64,000 nt of DNA. It comes from a virus. Under the pieces are notes generated by a model. That model saw only the letters and a program-made list of their open reading frames with translations. It ran no database searches and was not told the DNA's origin. Each line of letters opens with the position of its first letter. Position 1 is the stretch's first letter. Position numbers and translations under genes: made by a program. Of the stretch, positions 16,222 through 24,789 are shown in pieces. The DNA lies in the IMG/VR virus record IMGVR_UViG_3300017917_001336, positions 62,001 to 126,000 of that record; one strand, given 5' to 3'.

Positions 16222-17678
16222 AATTAGTCATAAAAGACGAGGTCAATATCAAATTTGAGAATCTTGCATTAGACGCTCGCAAGAAATTAGCCAACACCTT
16301 TAAATATGAGATTCCATACGCTAGATACCATCCGGCATTTAAATTAGGTCGATGGGATGGCATGGTTAGTTTGTTTGGATTAGGCGGTAATGGATACCTA
16401 AGTCAATTAGAAACTATATTAGACATACTTGGTAAAATGGGTGTTGAGATCGAAGAAGTAGAAGATCTAAGAACTACACAAAAAATATCCTTTATACCGG
16501 TTACAGAAACATACTGGGCGGATAAAGGCAAGGTCTGGCCAAAAGGGCATCCACAGGAGGGTCAGCCCATTATGCTTCGCGATTATCAAGTTGAAGCGAT
16601 TAATAAGTTTTTAGAAAATACGCAGGCATTACAAGAAATTGCAACCGGTGCCGGCAAGACAATTACTACTGCAACTCTGAGTCATCTTGCTGAAAAATAT
16701 GGTCGAACAATTACTATTGTTCCAAACAAATCACTAGTTGAACAAACTGAAGAAGATTTTCTAAATGTTGATTTAGATGTTGGTGTTTATTACGGAGATC
16801 GAAAAGATCTTAATAAAACTCATACAATATGTACTTGGCAAAGTCTCAACATTTTAGATAAAAAATCTAAAAATCATGAACAAGATATCGTTACTTTAGC
16901 AGAATTTTTAGATGGTGTAAAAACTGTAATTGTTGACGAGGTCCATATGGCTAAAGCTGAAGTTTTGAAAAATTTACTTACACAAAACTTATGTAACGCA
17001 GCAATTCGTTGGGGACTAACCGGAACAGTACCTAAAGAAAAATTTGAAAGCGAAAGTATTTTTGCCAGTATTGGTCCGGTAATTGGCGGTATTAAGGCGC
17101 ACGAACTACAAGAAAAAGGTGTGTTATCAAACTGCCATGTTAATGTAGTGCAAATGATAGATACCGTAGAATTTAGGAGTTATGCAGAAGAATTAAAGTA
17201 TCTTGTCACAGACGAAGATCGAATGATTTATATTAGTAAATTAATTAAGGGCATTAGTGAAACAGGCAATACGTTAGTGTTAGTTAATAGAATTGATTCA
17301 GGCAAATTTTTAATAAATGAAATCGAAGACGCTGTTTTTATTTCAGGCGAAGTAAAAACAACAGCAAGAAAGGAAGAATATGACGAAGTTAGGACCAGTA
17401 GCAACAAGATTATTGTGGCGACTTACGGTGTGGCCGCTGTGGGTATTAATATCCCTAGGATTTTTAATCTGGTTCTTTTGGAGCCCGGAAAGAGCTTTGT
17501 CCGCGTTATACAAAGTATTGGGCGAGGTATTAGAAAAGCCGAAGACAAAGACTTCGTTCAAATCTGGGACATTACCTCTACATGTAAGTACGCAAAGCGG
17601 CATCTTACGGAGAGGAAGAAATTTTATAAGGAAGCCAAATACCCGTTTACGTTAGAAAAAACGGATTGGTCTAAATAA
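16212..17678 (+). CDS. uvsW: Recombination DNA and RNA helicase UvsW
   Basis: 488 residues (T4 UvsW is 587 including the small UvsW.1). Superfamily 2 helicase that remodels D-loops and R-loops and switches origin use to recombination-dependent replication. A small N-terminal domain contains YHPAFKLGRWDGMVSLF near residues 39-55. The Q-like motif LRDYQVEAI precedes Walker A ATGAGKT at about residues 144-150. DEVH follows near residue 240, GLTGT after it, and motif VI is QSIGRGIR near residue 440. Confidence 0.92.
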   Translation: MGVKLVIKDEVNIKFENLALDARKKLANTFKYEIPYARYHPAFKLGRWDGMVSLFGLGGNGYLSQLETILDILGKMGVEIEEVEDLRTTQKISFIPVTETYWADKGKVWPKGHPQEGQPIMLRDYQVEAINKFLENTQALQEIATGAGKTITTATLSHLAEKYGRTITIVPNKSLVEQTEEDFLNVDLDVGVYYGDRKDLNKTHTICTWQSLNILDKKSKNHEQDIVTLAEFLDGVKTVIVDEVHMAKAEVLKNLLTQNLCNAAIRWGLTGTVPKEKFESESIFASIGPVIGGIKAHELQEKGVLSNCHVNVVQMIDTVEFRSYAEELKYLVTDEDRMIYISKLIKGISETGNTLVLVNRIDSGKFLINEIEDAVFISGEVKTTARKEEYDEVRTSSNKIIVATYGVAAVGINIPRIFNLVLLEPGKSFVRVIQSIGRGIRKAEDKDFVQIWDITSTCKYAKRHLTERKKFYKEAKYPFTLEKTDWSK

Positions 17679-17684
17679 GGAATC

Positions 17685-18191
17685 ATGCAGATATTAACAT
17701 TAGAAAACAAAACATTTAGTTTAAACAATCTACCAGACGAAGTAGATGATAGTACAAGATTTGCTGTGCTAGATAATAGTTCACCAACCGAACCCGACTT
17801 CTTTTTTATGCCGTTAATATTTTTAGAATCATTTAATGCACCTGCAATGGTTTTAAGAATTGGAGAAGACGAAGTAACAATGCCAATTGATTGGTCAATA
17901 GCTGTTGGGGATAGTACAGCAGCAAGTGATATTGAAATTTTACCATTAACTAGTCTAAATGATAGGGGCTTTGAAGCATTAATTTTTAATCCATTAAGTT
18001 CATTTAGAGTGGAATTTAAAAAGATTGAAATTGTAAATTTTTACAACGATGTTAAATGGTATTTCCCTAAAATGAAGAATGGACAATTACTAGCAGTCCC
18101 TACTACATTCGGCGATAAACCTAGCTGCGCATACTTTGTTAAAGAAATTAGTAGACAAAGTGAAATAATTCATCTGGATAAAATATTATGA
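17685..18191 (+). CDS. Conserved T4-like phage protein, function unknown
   Basis: 168 residues. Contains FAVLDNSSPTEPDFFFMPLIFLESFN and, near the C-terminus, NFYNDVKWYFPKMKNGQLLAVP split over two strands. I recognise this pattern from cyanophage genomes, always unnamed. It starts 6 bp after uvsW and overlaps the oxygenase gene by 4 bp (ATGA), forming one operon with it. Confidence 0.72.
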   Translation: MQILTLENKTFSLNNLPDEVDDSTRFAVLDNSSPTEPDFFFMPLIFLESFNAPAMVLRIGEDEVTMPIDWSIAVGDSTAASDIEILPLTSLNDRGFEALIFNPLSSFRVEFKKIEIVNFYNDVKWYFPKMKNGQLLAVPTTFGDKPSCAYFVKEISRQSEIIHLDKIL

Positions 18192-18832
18192 CATTAAGAG
18201 TTGCATACTTTCAACCCACAGTATTAGCCATTGACGATATACCGCCAATGGAATTTAGTAAGATCTATAATCTTGCTGAATCATTACACGGACACCCCGA
18301 ACTTAACGATAGCGGAAATCCTATGATTAGCATTAGAGGTGGTCAACAGATACATGTATATCCTAATCAGTTAGGGCTTGATGTTACATGGCTAGTTAAA
18401 TGGTTAGAAACTATCTGTCAAGGGTATTTAGAACTAATTTCTGCACAATCAGGCACCGAAGAATTAAAATATTGTCAACCAAAAATTGTAAGTATATGGA
18501 CTATTAGACAGTTTGAAGGTGATTATCAAGAAATGCATAGTCATCCAGGCGGGCACCTTAGCGGAAACATGTACATTAGTTCTCCAGAGTTAGCACCCGG
18601 TAGTAGTTCGAGTGATAGTCAAATTTTATTTCGATTGCCTGTAACTAAGGATATTACTAAATTTGTAATGAATGATACTTGGAAATATAATCCAACACCG
18701 GGTACTGTTATTTTGTTTCCAAGCACATTACCTCACACAGTTTATCCATGGAAGGGAACTGGACATAGAACTGTCATGGCATTTGATGCTGTATTAGAAC
18801 CAAAAAAGGATCTTCAAGATGGGAACTCTTAA
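18188..18832 (+). CDS. 2-oxoglutarate and Fe(II)-dependent oxygenase-like protein
   Basis: 214 residues. Double-stranded beta-helix oxygenase of the type common in aquatic T4-like phages. The iron ligands are visible as H-x-H in EMHSHPGGHLSGNMYI near residue 115 and the distal histidine in FPSTLPHTVYPW near residue 180; arginine of GHRTVMAFD, which binds 2-oxoglutarate, follows near residue 192. Substrate unknown; hydroxylation of a protein or a nucleotide is possible. It overlaps both neighbours. Confidence 0.82.
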   Translation: MTLRVAYFQPTVLAIDDIPPMEFSKIYNLAESLHGHPELNDSGNPMISIRGGQQIHVYPNQLGLDVTWLVKWLETICQGYLELISAQSGTEELKYCQPKIVSIWTIRQFEGDYQEMHSHPGGHLSGNMYISSPELAPGSSSSDSQILFRLPVTKDITKFVMNDTWKYNPTPGTVILFPSTLPHTVYPWKGTGHRTVMAFDAVLEPKKDLQDGNS

Positions 18833-19085
18833 ACCTGGAGCCACTTATATTTACGAGCGTGACAAAGGTGTTGTTTATGCTAGAGAAGTTGGGGCAGATC
18901 CTAGCACTAAAAAAGCAATTGGTTGGGACCACGACTCTAACATTTACAAATCGATGTCAGATAACTATCATAATTCGATACTTTGGAAAAATATTTTTGA
19001 AGAAGCAAAAACCAATCACACTTTACAACAAGCAATTGAACGTGTTATAATATTATATAAATTGAGTGTATCTAAGTATGAGTGA
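18819..19085 (+). CDS. Small conserved phage protein, function unknown
   Basis: 88 residues. GATYIYERDKGVVYAREVGA near the start resembles an unnamed small protein found in T4-like cyanophages. It overlaps the oxygenase gene by 14 bp and the next gene by 8 bp. Confidence 0.68.
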   Translation: MGTLKPGATYIYERDKGVVYAREVGADPSTKKAIGWDHDSNIYKSMSDNYHNSILWKNIFEEAKTNHTLQQAIERVIILYKLSVSKYE

Positions 19086-19554
19086 AAAAGTTGAACTAAA
19101 AGAGAAGTTACAAGCAGTTGATCAAAACGTCCGAGAACTATGGGATGCGATGGATGCTGAACAGCAAAAAGCTCTTAAGAACGAATTTTTTATTCTTAAT
19201 CGGTATATTAGTAATGTCCAAGGACAAAAAAGAGAAATACAAGAACATTTTGTTTTAACAGTCAACGAATATTTTAACAAGCATTGGAACTTACTGCAAA
19301 AACATCCTAAACTTATGTGGATGTTGTTGTGTATGTGTAATTACAACGGACAAACATTTTTCCATCAGTGGATTGGTAACAAAAAGAAAGACAGCACCAA
19401 CAATAAAAAAACTAAATTTTTGTTAGAAATATATCCTAATAAAAAATCTGATGAGATTGAATTGCTTAGTATAATGACTACTGATAAGGAAATAAAAGAC
19501 CTTGCAAAACGCCACGGATTTGATGATGCAACTATCGCAAAAAAGTTTAAATGA
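19078..19554 (+). CDS. Conserved helical protein of unknown function in the replication cluster
   Basis: 158 residues from ATG 19078, preferred over an upstream in-frame ATG because the upstream gene already covers that stretch. Helical; contains FFILNRYISNVQGQ, HPKLMWMLLCMCNYNG and KTKFLLEIYPNKKSDEIELLS. The layout faintly recalls the small clamp-loader subunit gp62, but no diagnostic motif is seen and I do not assign it. It overlaps the next gene by 4 bp. Confidence 0.62.
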   Translation: MSEKVELKEKLQAVDQNVRELWDAMDAEQQKALKNEFFILNRYISNVQGQKREIQEHFVLTVNEYFNKHWNLLQKHPKLMWMLLCMCNYNGQTFFHQWIGNKKKDSTNNKKTKFLLEIYPNKKSDEIELLSIMTTDKEIKDLAKRHGFDDATIAKKFK

Positions 19555-20246
19555 TGTCTTTAATTGATTCTCAAGCATATACCTGCCAGTATTGCGGACA
19601 TAAATTTTCAAAAGAAAAAACATTAGCAGTACATGTCTGCGAGCAAAAACGTAGGGCGTTAGCTAAAACAGAAAGACATGTTGTTCTTGGGTTTGACACA
19701 TACAATAAATTTTTTAGAATGTCTCAAAATTCAAAGCACGATAAAACATACGAAGAATTTGCAAAAAGTCCATACTATAATGCTTTTGTAAAATTTGGCA
19801 GTTTTGTAAGCAATGTTAATCCGTTATATCCAGATAAGTTTATTCATTATGTAGTCACAAGTGGTGTTAAGTTAGACCATTGGTGTAGAGACGAACTTTA
19901 TGAGAAGTATGTGTTAGATCTTATTAAAACAGAAAATGTTGAAACTGCATTAGAACGCAGCATTAGACATATGATGGACTGGGCAGACAATAATCAAGCA
20001 CAATGGAATCATTACTTTTTATATGTTAGTCTTAACAGAGCAACGTACGATATTAAGGACGGAAAAGTTAGTCCTTGGGTAATACTAAACTCTAAAAACG
20101 GCAAAGAAATGTTACAAAAACTCAGTGATGAACAGCTGGCGGCAATAAGTAATATTATAGATTTACAATTTTGGCTTAATAAATTTAAGAAACTGCCAGC
20201 TGATACAGAATTAGTGCGGCAAGTAGTTAAGGAATCAAACATATGA
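19551..20246 (+). CDS. Zinc-finger protein of the replication cluster
   Basis: 231 residues. An N-terminal C2H2-like finger, CQYCGHKFSKEKTLAVHVC (residues about 12-30), is followed by a helical body with PYYNAFVKFGSFVSNVN and DKFIHYVVTSGVKLDHWCRD. The same architecture occurs as an unnamed protein in cyanophages. Size and helical layout would allow a helicase-loader role like T4 gp59, which is speculation. Two tandem ATG codons (19551 and 19554) are possible starts. Overlaps both neighbours by 4 bp. Confidence 0.65.
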   Translation: MMSLIDSQAYTCQYCGHKFSKEKTLAVHVCEQKRRALAKTERHVVLGFDTYNKFFRMSQNSKHDKTYEEFAKSPYYNAFVKFGSFVSNVNPLYPDKFIHYVVTSGVKLDHWCRDELYEKYVLDLIKTENVETALERSIRHMMDWADNNQAQWNHYFLYVSLNRATYDIKDGKVSPWVILNSKNGKEMLQKLSDEQLAAISNIIDLQFWLNKFKKLPADTELVRQVVKESNI

Positions 20247-20440
20247 CAAATCCATCAAACCATGTAAGCGGAAATCCAGACGCACTACATTTAGATTTAG
20301 AAGTAATTGTATCAGAAGAAGATAATTCTGTTTATGTAAAATTTATTGGCTTTGATACCATTGAAGAAGCAGACGATTATGCAACCTACTTAACTGATAC
20401 ACTTCCGTTATTACTATTTGAGTCACAGGTGAAACATTGA
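20243..20440 (+). CDS. Small acidic protein, function unknown
   Basis: 65 residues; small alpha-beta pattern (LDLEVIVSEEDNSVYVKFIG then EEADDYATYLTDTL). It starts within the ATGA overlap of the zinc-finger gene. No family recognised. Confidence 0.6.
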   Translation: MTNPSNHVSGNPDALHLDLEVIVSEEDNSVYVKFIGFDTIEEADDYATYLTDTLPLLLFESQVKH

Positions 20441-20637
20441 AAACTAGAATTTTACACGATGGCAAAATTGTTGAAGAACTTGACGAAGCACGAGTGTATT
20501 CTATTAAGACAAGATGCCCCGATAAGTGGGTACTAATCGATATGGAAACAGGGGAGCAATACCGGCCATATCGAACAGATGGTAAAAATGATTGGGAACA
20601 AGTACATGCAGTTGAATGGAAAAGGGTTGATTACTAA
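20437..20637 (+). CDS. Small protein with TTG start
   Basis: 66 residues. No ATG is available near the start; TTG at 20437 overlaps the upstream TGA (TTGA), like other coupled junctions here. Beta-rich (RILHDGKIVEELDEARVYSIK). Its stop overlaps the start of the DnaE-like gene (TAATG). Confidence 0.55.
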   Translation: MKTRILHDGKIVEELDEARVYSIKTRCPDKWVLIDMETGEQYRPYRTDGKNDWEQVHAVEWKRVDY

Positions 20638-21215
20638 TGCCTGATATTGATATTGACTTTGCTGACAGAACAAAGGCACTTGAGCATTTCAAGCATGTTA
20701 CTGCGGCTATTGAAGATAATAGTACTTTTAAAAAGCACAATACTGGAATATATTGTACTTCTGTGCCGCACAACCCGTTCACAGGGCTAAGTACAATAGA
20801 TTATAAAGAAGCAGAAGATAGAGGTTATTTCAAGATAGATTTCTTGAACGTTAGTGTATATGATAAAGTGCGTGACCGAGCACATCTTAAACAATTAATG
20901 GAGACTGAACCACTATGGGATCTACTGGAACAAGACGATTTCACGGATTTACTATTCCACGTAAATGGGCATGGGAGCTTATTGAGACAGATGAAGCCTA
21001 CTTCCATCGAAGAATTGGCAATGTGTCTCGCTTTAATCCGCCCAGCGAAGAAACACCTTATAGGGAAGGGATGGACGGAGATTGGGAAGACGATTTGGGA
21101 GAAGCCAGAGAACGGTGAGTATTACTTTAAGAAAGCTCACGCTATTGCTTACGCTCATGTTGTAGTAGTGCAAATGAACTTAATTTGTGAAAGTATTAGT
21201 TACGGATTTAGTTAA
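20637..21215 (+). CDS. Miniature DnaE-like (DNA polymerase III alpha palm) protein
   Basis: 192 residues. Several active-site blocks of bacterial DnaE appear in order but strongly shortened. PDIDIDF at residues 2-8 corresponds to PDFDVDF, which carries the catalytic pair D401 and D403 in E. coli. GYFKIDFLNV near residues 63-72 corresponds to the KFDFLG block with D555. LRQMKPTSIEELAMCLALIRP matches the [20 protein letters not shown] block, and FKKAHAIAYA matches FNKSHSAAYA. The PHP, fingers, beta-binding and OB domains are absent. It sits among replication genes. Whether it polymerises DNA or is a regulator is unknown. Confidence 0.8.
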   Translation: MPDIDIDFADRTKALEHFKHVTAAIEDNSTFKKHNTGIYCTSVPHNPFTGLSTIDYKEAEDRGYFKIDFLNVSVYDKVRDRAHLKQLMETEPLWDLLEQDDFTDLLFHVNGHGSLLRQMKPTSIEELAMCLALIRPAKKHLIGKGWTEIGKTIWEKPENGEYYFKKAHAIAYAHVVVVQMNLICESISYGFS

Positions 21216-21586
21216 CGAGTTTTTCTAACAAGTTGAACAGATTTACGTTTAACCCGCTTCATTGTTAAGTTCATTAAGTTTACTACAGGTCCTAGTATTA
21301 TTCGAACATCTTTGCTATTAAACGTCTTAATTGCGTATGCAAATGGTTGTATTTGATCCTTGCAAATAATACTAATGGGATACTGTCTATTTGATTCCCA
21401 CCACCAAGTTTCTCCTATTTCTAAAAATAGAGCTTGCTCTTCGGGGGATCTTATAGCGTTAAGATCGTAGAAACTTGTTACATACTGATCTTGATTAATT
21501 ATAATACCCACATACTCGCTATCGCCGTAGTTTAGTACGCTGATAAAGGGCATATTTTGTTCAATGTTGTCTCTTAATTTTGCCAT
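21212..21586 (-). CDS. Conserved T4-like protein on the opposite strand
   Basis: 124 residues. MAKLRDNIEQNMPFISVLNY and, at the C-terminus, DVRIILGPVVNLMNL then MKRVKRKSVQLV are signatures I know from an unnamed protein in T4-like cyanophages. It is convergent with the DnaE-like gene (4-bp overlap of stops) and divergent from the next gene. A perfect late box TATAAATA lies upstream at 21633-21640 on its strand, so it is probably a late gene inserted among middle genes. Confidence 0.75.
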   Translation of the reverse strand: MAKLRDNIEQNMPFISVLNYGDSEYVGIIINQDQYVTSFYDLNAIRSPEEQALFLEIGETWWWESNRQYPISIICKDQIQPFAYAIKTFNSKDVRIILGPVVNLMNLTMKRVKRKSVQLVRKTR

Positions 21587-21591
21587 AAATA
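21584..21591 (+). promoter_or_regulatory. Late promoter CATAAATA
   Basis: Late box 23 nt before the ATG at 21615. It overlaps the first codons of the - strand gene ending at 21586. Confidence 0.6.
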
Positions 21592-21614
21592 GTATATAAA
21601 GGGTCTTGCCAGGT

Positions 21615-22703
21615 ATGCAAAAAATCTCAAGTTATTTATATCCGAATAGAGTAATACTATTAGCCGATTTGGCGGGCTTTCCTGTGGAGTGGACAAACGT
21701 GTACCAAAGAACAATAAAAATTTACAATGGCATTGATAATACTATCGAGTTTGATATTAAGAATGCTGATCAAAAACGTATCGATTTAGATACATTAACG
21801 AATATTGAATTGAATGTTATGGATGCCCAAGGGATTGCATTACCTAACAGCCCTTATACTATAACACCGTTTGATCAAACTAGCAGAAAAGGTTTAGCAT
21901 CTGTTACAATTCCGCAAGATGACTTAATTGATTTAACATCTCAAAATCTAAAGTATAGTGTGAGTGCTAATTCCAACGGAAACAACGTATTACTATATTG
22001 TGATAGTAGATTTGGTGCTGTAGGTACTATTGAGCTAGTCGGTAGTGCAATGCCTGTAGATAGAGCTAGTAGAACATATGATTCTTTTACCGCAGAAATT
22101 GATTTAAAAGGCTTCCCAACTTGGCATTCTAGTGCAATACCTACAAAATTTTATGAAGCAGTTCCTACAACAACATTACAGTTTGATATTGATGTTAAGG
22201 GGTTAACTGGAAACGTTTGGATTGAAGGCACTAAGAAAAGCACCATTAATACCGAAGCATTCAAAACTGGAGATATAGTATATTCTTTCTCAGATTGTAA
22301 TGACACTACTGACACACTTTCTTCGCCAGCTTTGAATATAGGTGATTATCAATATTTTAGAGTTTCTTATGCTACACAACTTGGAAACGGCATTGGTGCA
22401 GCATTTGCAGTTACTCAGCGAGATGGCGACTATGATGTAGTTGTTAGAGCAGGCGGAACTGGTTATGCTGTAGGAAGTCAAATTAAAATTTTTGGTAGCT
22501 TAATTGGCGGAACTGACGGTGTGAACGATCTAATTATAACGGTTACCCAAGTTGACGGCGCATCAACTGGATACATTTCAAGTTATTCTGTTAGTTCAGC
22601 TTCTGGTATTTCTTGGACAGGTAATGCAGCACCTGGCTCGTCAACATTTGTAGTAACGGGCAAAAATATTACCGGAACTGTTGACAAAGTTACAGTAAAT
22701 TAA
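21615..22703 (+). CDS. Probable virion structural protein
   Basis: 362 residues from ATG 21615; an in-frame TTG at 21606 is less likely. Beta-rich with many Thr, Ser, Gly and Asn. Segments such as IKIYNGIDNTIEFDIKNADQ, FDQTSRKGLASVTIP and YDSFTAEIDLKG suggest repeated beta-sandwich domains of a fibre, neck or head-decoration type. A Gly-rich stretch (VVVRAGGTGYAVGSQIKIFG) resembles a fibre-associated module. It has a late box although surrounded by replication genes. The stop is followed by the primase promoter. Confidence 0.65.
   Translation: MQKISSYLYPNRVILLADLAGFPVEWTNVYQRTIKIYNGIDNTIEFDIKNADQKRIDLDTLTNIELNVMDAQGIALPNSPYTITPFDQTSRKGLASVTIPQDDLIDLTSQNLKYSVSANSNGNNVLLYCDSRFGAVGTIELVGSAMPVDRASRTYDSFTAEIDLKGFPTWHSSAIPTKFYEAVPTTTLQFDIDVKGLTGNVWIEGTKKSTINTEAFKTGDIVYSFSDCNDTTDTLSSPALNIGDYQYFRVSYATQLGNGIGAAFAVTQRDGDYDVVVRAGGTGYAVGSQIKIFGSLIGGTDGVNDLIITVTQVDGASTGYISSYSVSSASGISWTGNAAPGSSTFVVTGKNITGTVDKVTVN
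21633..21640 (-). promoter_or_regulatory. Perfect T4 late promoter TATAAATA on the - strand
   Basis: Exact T4 late consensus read on the - strand, 46 nt upstream of the ATG at 21586. It lies inside the first codons of the divergent + strand gene. Confidence 0.7.
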
Positions 22704-22710
22704 GTATAAT
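22681..22710 (+). promoter_or_regulatory. Sigma70-type promoter for primase, leaderless arrangement
   Basis: TTGACA, 18 bp, TATAAT, then exactly 6 nt to the ATG at 22717. The -35 box is inside the last codons of the upstream structural gene. Confidence 0.75.
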
Positions 22711-22716
22711 AGTGCT

Positions 22717-23721
22717 ATGAGCCTCATAGCCGATACTTTACTAACTTATCTTCCTGCTAAAAAGAAACACACTCCAAGTGGTTGGATTAGTTTTAACGCA
22801 CCCTGTTGTGGTGATAAGCGTATGCGTGGCGGATTTATTGTTAACGCAGGCGATGCAGTAAGTTATCATTGTTTTAATTGCGGGTTCAAAGCAAGTTGGC
22901 AACCTGGCCGAACAATCAGTCAAAAGATGAATAAACTCATGCGGGATTTGAACATGCCCGATGATGTTATTAGCCAATTAAGATTAGAAGCATTGCGTCT
23001 TAATGAAAATTCAAACGCAACTGTGAGACAAGTTATTCCAACATTCGAAGAACGTGCTTTGCCAATGGACGCAAAGAGTTTAGAAGAATGGAGTACCTGG
23101 ATTGAGCTACAGGGTTGGGAAAATACTGACCAAGAACTAATCAATGCGTTTTGTTATTTACGAAACAACCGAGCAATAGATCCATATTCATATCCGTTTT
23201 ATTGGACTAACAAAATAGGATTTAAAAATAGAATTATTATTCCTTTTTATAAAGACGGCAAAGTTGTAGGCTATACTGCCCGTGCTACTAATGATGCTAA
23301 ACCTAAGTTTATTAGTGAACAACAACCAGGTTATGTTTTTAATTTAGATAGACAAACGCAGGATAAAGAATTCGTAATTGTATGTGAAGGCCCATTTGAT
23401 GCGATAAGTATTGACGGCTGTGCAATTTTAGGTGCAGAAATTAAAGATAGTCAAAACTGGTTATTAAAACAACTAGGCAAAGAAATTATCTTAGTACCAG
23501 ATAGAGACCATGAAGGCCCACGTACAGTAGAACAAGCACTAGAATTTGGTTGGTCAGTTAGCATGCCTGAATGGTCCGACGGCGTTAAAGACGTTAATGA
23601 CGCAGTTAAAAAATATGGACGTTTAGCAACACTATATTTGATTTTGCAATCACGAGAATCAAATAACCTTAAAATACAACTAAAGGCAAAGAAATGGTTC
23701 AAGGAACAAGAGAATGTATAA
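22717..23721 (+). CDS. 61: DNA primase (gp61)
   Basis: 334 residues (T4 gp61 is 342). Synthesises RNA primers for lagging strands with the gp41 helicase. The N-terminal zinc-binding domain uses a CCGD pair (C30, C31) and HCFNCGFKASWQPG (C52, C55). The TOPRIM core has EFVIVCEGPFDAISIDG near residue 218 and ILVPDRDHEGPRTV near residue 257, with the acidic residues present. It is followed in one operon by a mini-protein, a carbamoyltransferase-like gene and the helicase. Confidence 0.93.
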   Translation: MSLIADTLLTYLPAKKKHTPSGWISFNAPCCGDKRMRGGFIVNAGDAVSYHCFNCGFKASWQPGRTISQKMNKLMRDLNMPDDVISQLRLEALRLNENSNATVRQVIPTFEERALPMDAKSLEEWSTWIELQGWENTDQELINAFCYLRNNRAIDPYSYPFYWTNKIGFKNRIIIPFYKDGKVVGYTARATNDAKPKFISEQQPGYVFNLDRQTQDKEFVIVCEGPFDAISIDGCAILGAEIKDSQNWLLKQLGKEIILVPDRDHEGPRTVEQALEFGWSVSMPEWSDGVKDVNDAVKKYGRLATLYLILQSRESNNLKIQLKAKKWFKEQENV

Positions 23722-23827
23722 ACTTTGGCAATTCTTAAAAAACCCGTTTACGTATATTCAAAATCGTAGATTGCTCAAGAAACGACTCGACGAGTTGCGT
23801 AAAAGAGATCCGTTTATATACAAATGA
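23714..23827 (+). CDS. Basic 37-residue protein between primase and carbamoyltransferase
   Basis: 37 residues, 30% Lys and Arg: MYKLWQFLKNPFTYI, then NRRLLKKRLDELRKRDPFIY. It overlaps primase by 8 bp and the next gene by 4 bp (ATGA). The closing RKRDPFIY motif recalls similar mini-proteins in T4-like cyanophages, supporting a real gene. Possibly a membrane- or protein-binding amphipathic helix; function unknown. Confidence 0.7.
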   Translation: MYKLWQFLKNPFTYIQNRRLLKKRLDELRKRDPFIYK

Positions 23828-24771
23828 TTGAATGGGGAATAAATGCTCTAAACCACGGCAGTAGTTTAGCCGTGTTTAAGAGTGGAGAATATAAAGCTAA
23901 TATGATAGCTAATACTGACGAGATTCCGAGCGAAATAATTCGTTCAGCATTAGATTACGGGTCTCCAGATAAAATATACTGGTACGAAAATCCATGGACG
24001 AAAAAGGCTAGACAAATTTACGCAGGACAATATAAGACAGCAATTGATTTGTCTGTGCTTCCAAGTAAATATCTTAAACGTGCGAGGCTAGACTATGCAT
24101 CCTTATATTATACTCCTCATCATGCTAGTCATGCTGCCGCTGGGTATTATACTAGTCCTTTCAACCATACTGCGATTGTGGTTTTAGATGCTATTGGCGA
24201 ATTTGATTGTGCAAGTATTTGGGAAGGAAAACACGGAGAAATTCGGAAAGTGTGGAGCAAACGTTATCCACATAGTTTAGGATTATTTTATTCAGCCTTT
24301 ACAAAATTACTTGGATTAGAGCCAATTAAACAGGAATTTTTATTACAACAAATGAGCGATCAAGGAAACCCTAATAAGTATTATTTTGATGTAAAAGAGT
24401 ATATAGGTACGTTAGTGCAAGCTCATAAAAATATGCATAGAGGCATTAACGATTGGCCGCATGAAATTAAAAATTTACAAGATCAATGTGATATTGCAGC
24501 CGCAGTTCAAGAAATATTTACAGAACAAGTAGATATGGTAATGAAACAAGCTATCGAGCTGACTGGCGCTGATTCTTTGGTGTACATGGGCGGTTGTGCT
24601 ATGAATAGTAAAACAAACAAACAAGTTGTCGAACCTAAATTTAAATGGATTTGGTCATTGCCAAATCCCGGCGATCCTTCTAGTTCAATTGGTGCAGTTA
24701 CATATCACAATAAACAACGAGTCTGGCGTAATGATTGGACACCAATCAAACATATTGCTATTAAGGTATAA
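23824..24771 (+). CDS. Carbamoyltransferase-like protein, Kae1-type domain only
   Basis: 315 residues. Matches the N-terminal Kae1-like (ASKHA) domain of the NodU/CmcH/TobZ carbamoyltransferases: INALNHGSSLAVF at the start, the metal-binding YTPHHASHAAAGYYTSPF near residue 100, the phosphate loop VVLDAIGEFDCASIW, then MGGCAMNSKTN and LPNPGDPSSSIGAV. Full-length family members have about 550 residues with a YrdC-like carbamoyl-adenylate domain, missing here. Relatives are found in cyanophages. DNA base or nucleotide modification is one possible role. Confidence 0.82.
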   Translation: MIEWGINALNHGSSLAVFKSGEYKANMIANTDEIPSEIIRSALDYGSPDKIYWYENPWTKKARQIYAGQYKTAIDLSVLPSKYLKRARLDYASLYYTPHHASHAAAGYYTSPFNHTAIVVLDAIGEFDCASIWEGKHGEIRKVWSKRYPHSLGLFYSAFTKLLGLEPIKQEFLLQQMSDQGNPNKYYFDVKEYIGTLVQAHKNMHRGINDWPHEIKNLQDQCDIAAAVQEIFTEQVDMVMKQAIELTGADSLVYMGGCAMNSKTNKQVVEPKFKWIWSLPNPGDPSSSIGAVTYHNKQRVWRNDWTPIKHIAIKV

Positions 24772-24783
24772 AGATAATATAAT
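24755..24783 (+). promoter_or_regulatory. Sigma70-type promoter for the helicase gene, leaderless arrangement
   Basis: TTGCTA, 17 bp, TATAAT, then exactly 6 nt to the ATG at 24790. The -35 is imperfect. The spacing repeats that seen before primase and three other genes. Confidence 0.62.
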
Positions 24784-24789
24784 ATAACA

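Noticed and set aside
19078-19554. Clamp-loader small subunit gp62
   Set aside because: Only a faint similarity of layout; no adjacent gp44 or gp45, so the name was not assigned.
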